This document shows, one piece after another, positions 37,809-37,947 of a DNA stretch of 37,947 nucleotides. How positions within the stretch are numbered: the first letter of the stretch is position 1; each line of letters opens with the position of its first letter. The position numbers and the translations under genes are program-made. Origin of the DNA: a virus; IMG/VR virus record IMGVR_UViG_3300021963_000308, positions 1 to 37,947 of that record; one strand, 5' to 3'. The notes under the pieces are model-generated. The model was not told where the DNA came from, did no database searches, and saw only the letters and a program-made list of their open reading frames with translations.

Positions 37809-37947
37809 CAAGCGGTACGATATTTGTAGATGCGGAACTTGTTGGCAGCCCCGAATGTGGTTTGGGCAAGGTTAACGCTTGGCCCATTGTTATTAATACG
37901 AACAGTTTCAACTGTTAATGTAGTTCCAGCATTAACAACCCACCTTG
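37808..37947 (-). CDS. C-terminus of a virion protein, partial
   Basis: Open frame entering from the right edge and ending with TGA 37808-37810. Visible residues: WVVNAGTTLTVETVRINNNG, PSVNLAQTTFGAANKFRIYK and YRTA. Beta-strand-rich with Asn/Thr repeats, typical of tail or fibre proteins, but the fragment is too short to name. Confidence 0.6.
   Translation of the reverse strand, partial: RWVVNAGTTLTVETVRINNNGPSVNLAQTTFGAANKFRIYKYRTA

Overview
The window is part of a tailed double-stranded DNA phage genome, probably a podovirus-like virus of a bacterium I cannot identify. Evidence for a phage: a large terminase, portal, acidic scaffold-like protein and SU10-like major capsid protein in sequence; two giant virion proteins of the kind that are ejected or carried inside particles; a holin; a GH19 lysozyme; a tRNA array; and a replication/recombination operon (RecE-like exonuclease, ERF annealing protein, DnaC-like loader, endonuclease VII). 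No integrase or CI-like repressor is visible here. Few genes have a Shine-Dalgarno sequence; most have A- or pyrimidine-rich leaders.

Layout. 1-8958 (minus strand): the head and packaging block, transcribed right to left: small hypothetical genes, GH19 lysozyme, terminase, a 59-residue HTH protein, portal, an 81-residue protein, scaffold-like protein, major capsid protein and a partial gene at the left edge. 9006-9722 (minus): eight clear tRNA genes and one aberrant tRNA-like element, with a sigma70-like promoter at 9742-9769. 9770-10330: GC-rich DNA with no supported gene, with G- and C-runs including a G-quadruplex-type motif. 10331-13677 (minus): a cassette array of seven small unrecognised genes, each closed by a near-identical intrinsic terminator. 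Each cassette opens with the same GTG-start leader, and six leaders contain a covarying RNA structure. 13686-16817 (minus): unrecognised small genes and an HTH protein that may be the small terminase subunit.

16818-16868 is a divergent control region. 16869-23719 (plus) is the replication and recombination operon, tightly packed with stop/start overlaps. Inside the replication initiator gene lie three 23-bp iterons followed by AT-rich DNA, a lambda-O-like origin arrangement. The plus transcript collides with the minus late transcript at 23459-23719, where two ORFs overlap tail to tail. 23459-37947 (minus): lipoprotein/membrane protein, holin, a 2635-residue polyvalent protein (zinc-protease motif, two possible ADP-ribosyltransferase-like regions, repeated linkers), a 1330-residue LysM-containing virion protein, a Q/A-rich virion protein, a small protein and the C-terminus of a probable virion protein.

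How the parts work together: the plus operon copies and recombines the genome from the iteron origin. The minus blocks build and fill the capsid and lyse the cell. The cassette array is the least explained part and the best candidate for an undescribed system: a modular set of accessory genes carried on a shared RNA leader and terminator scaffold.
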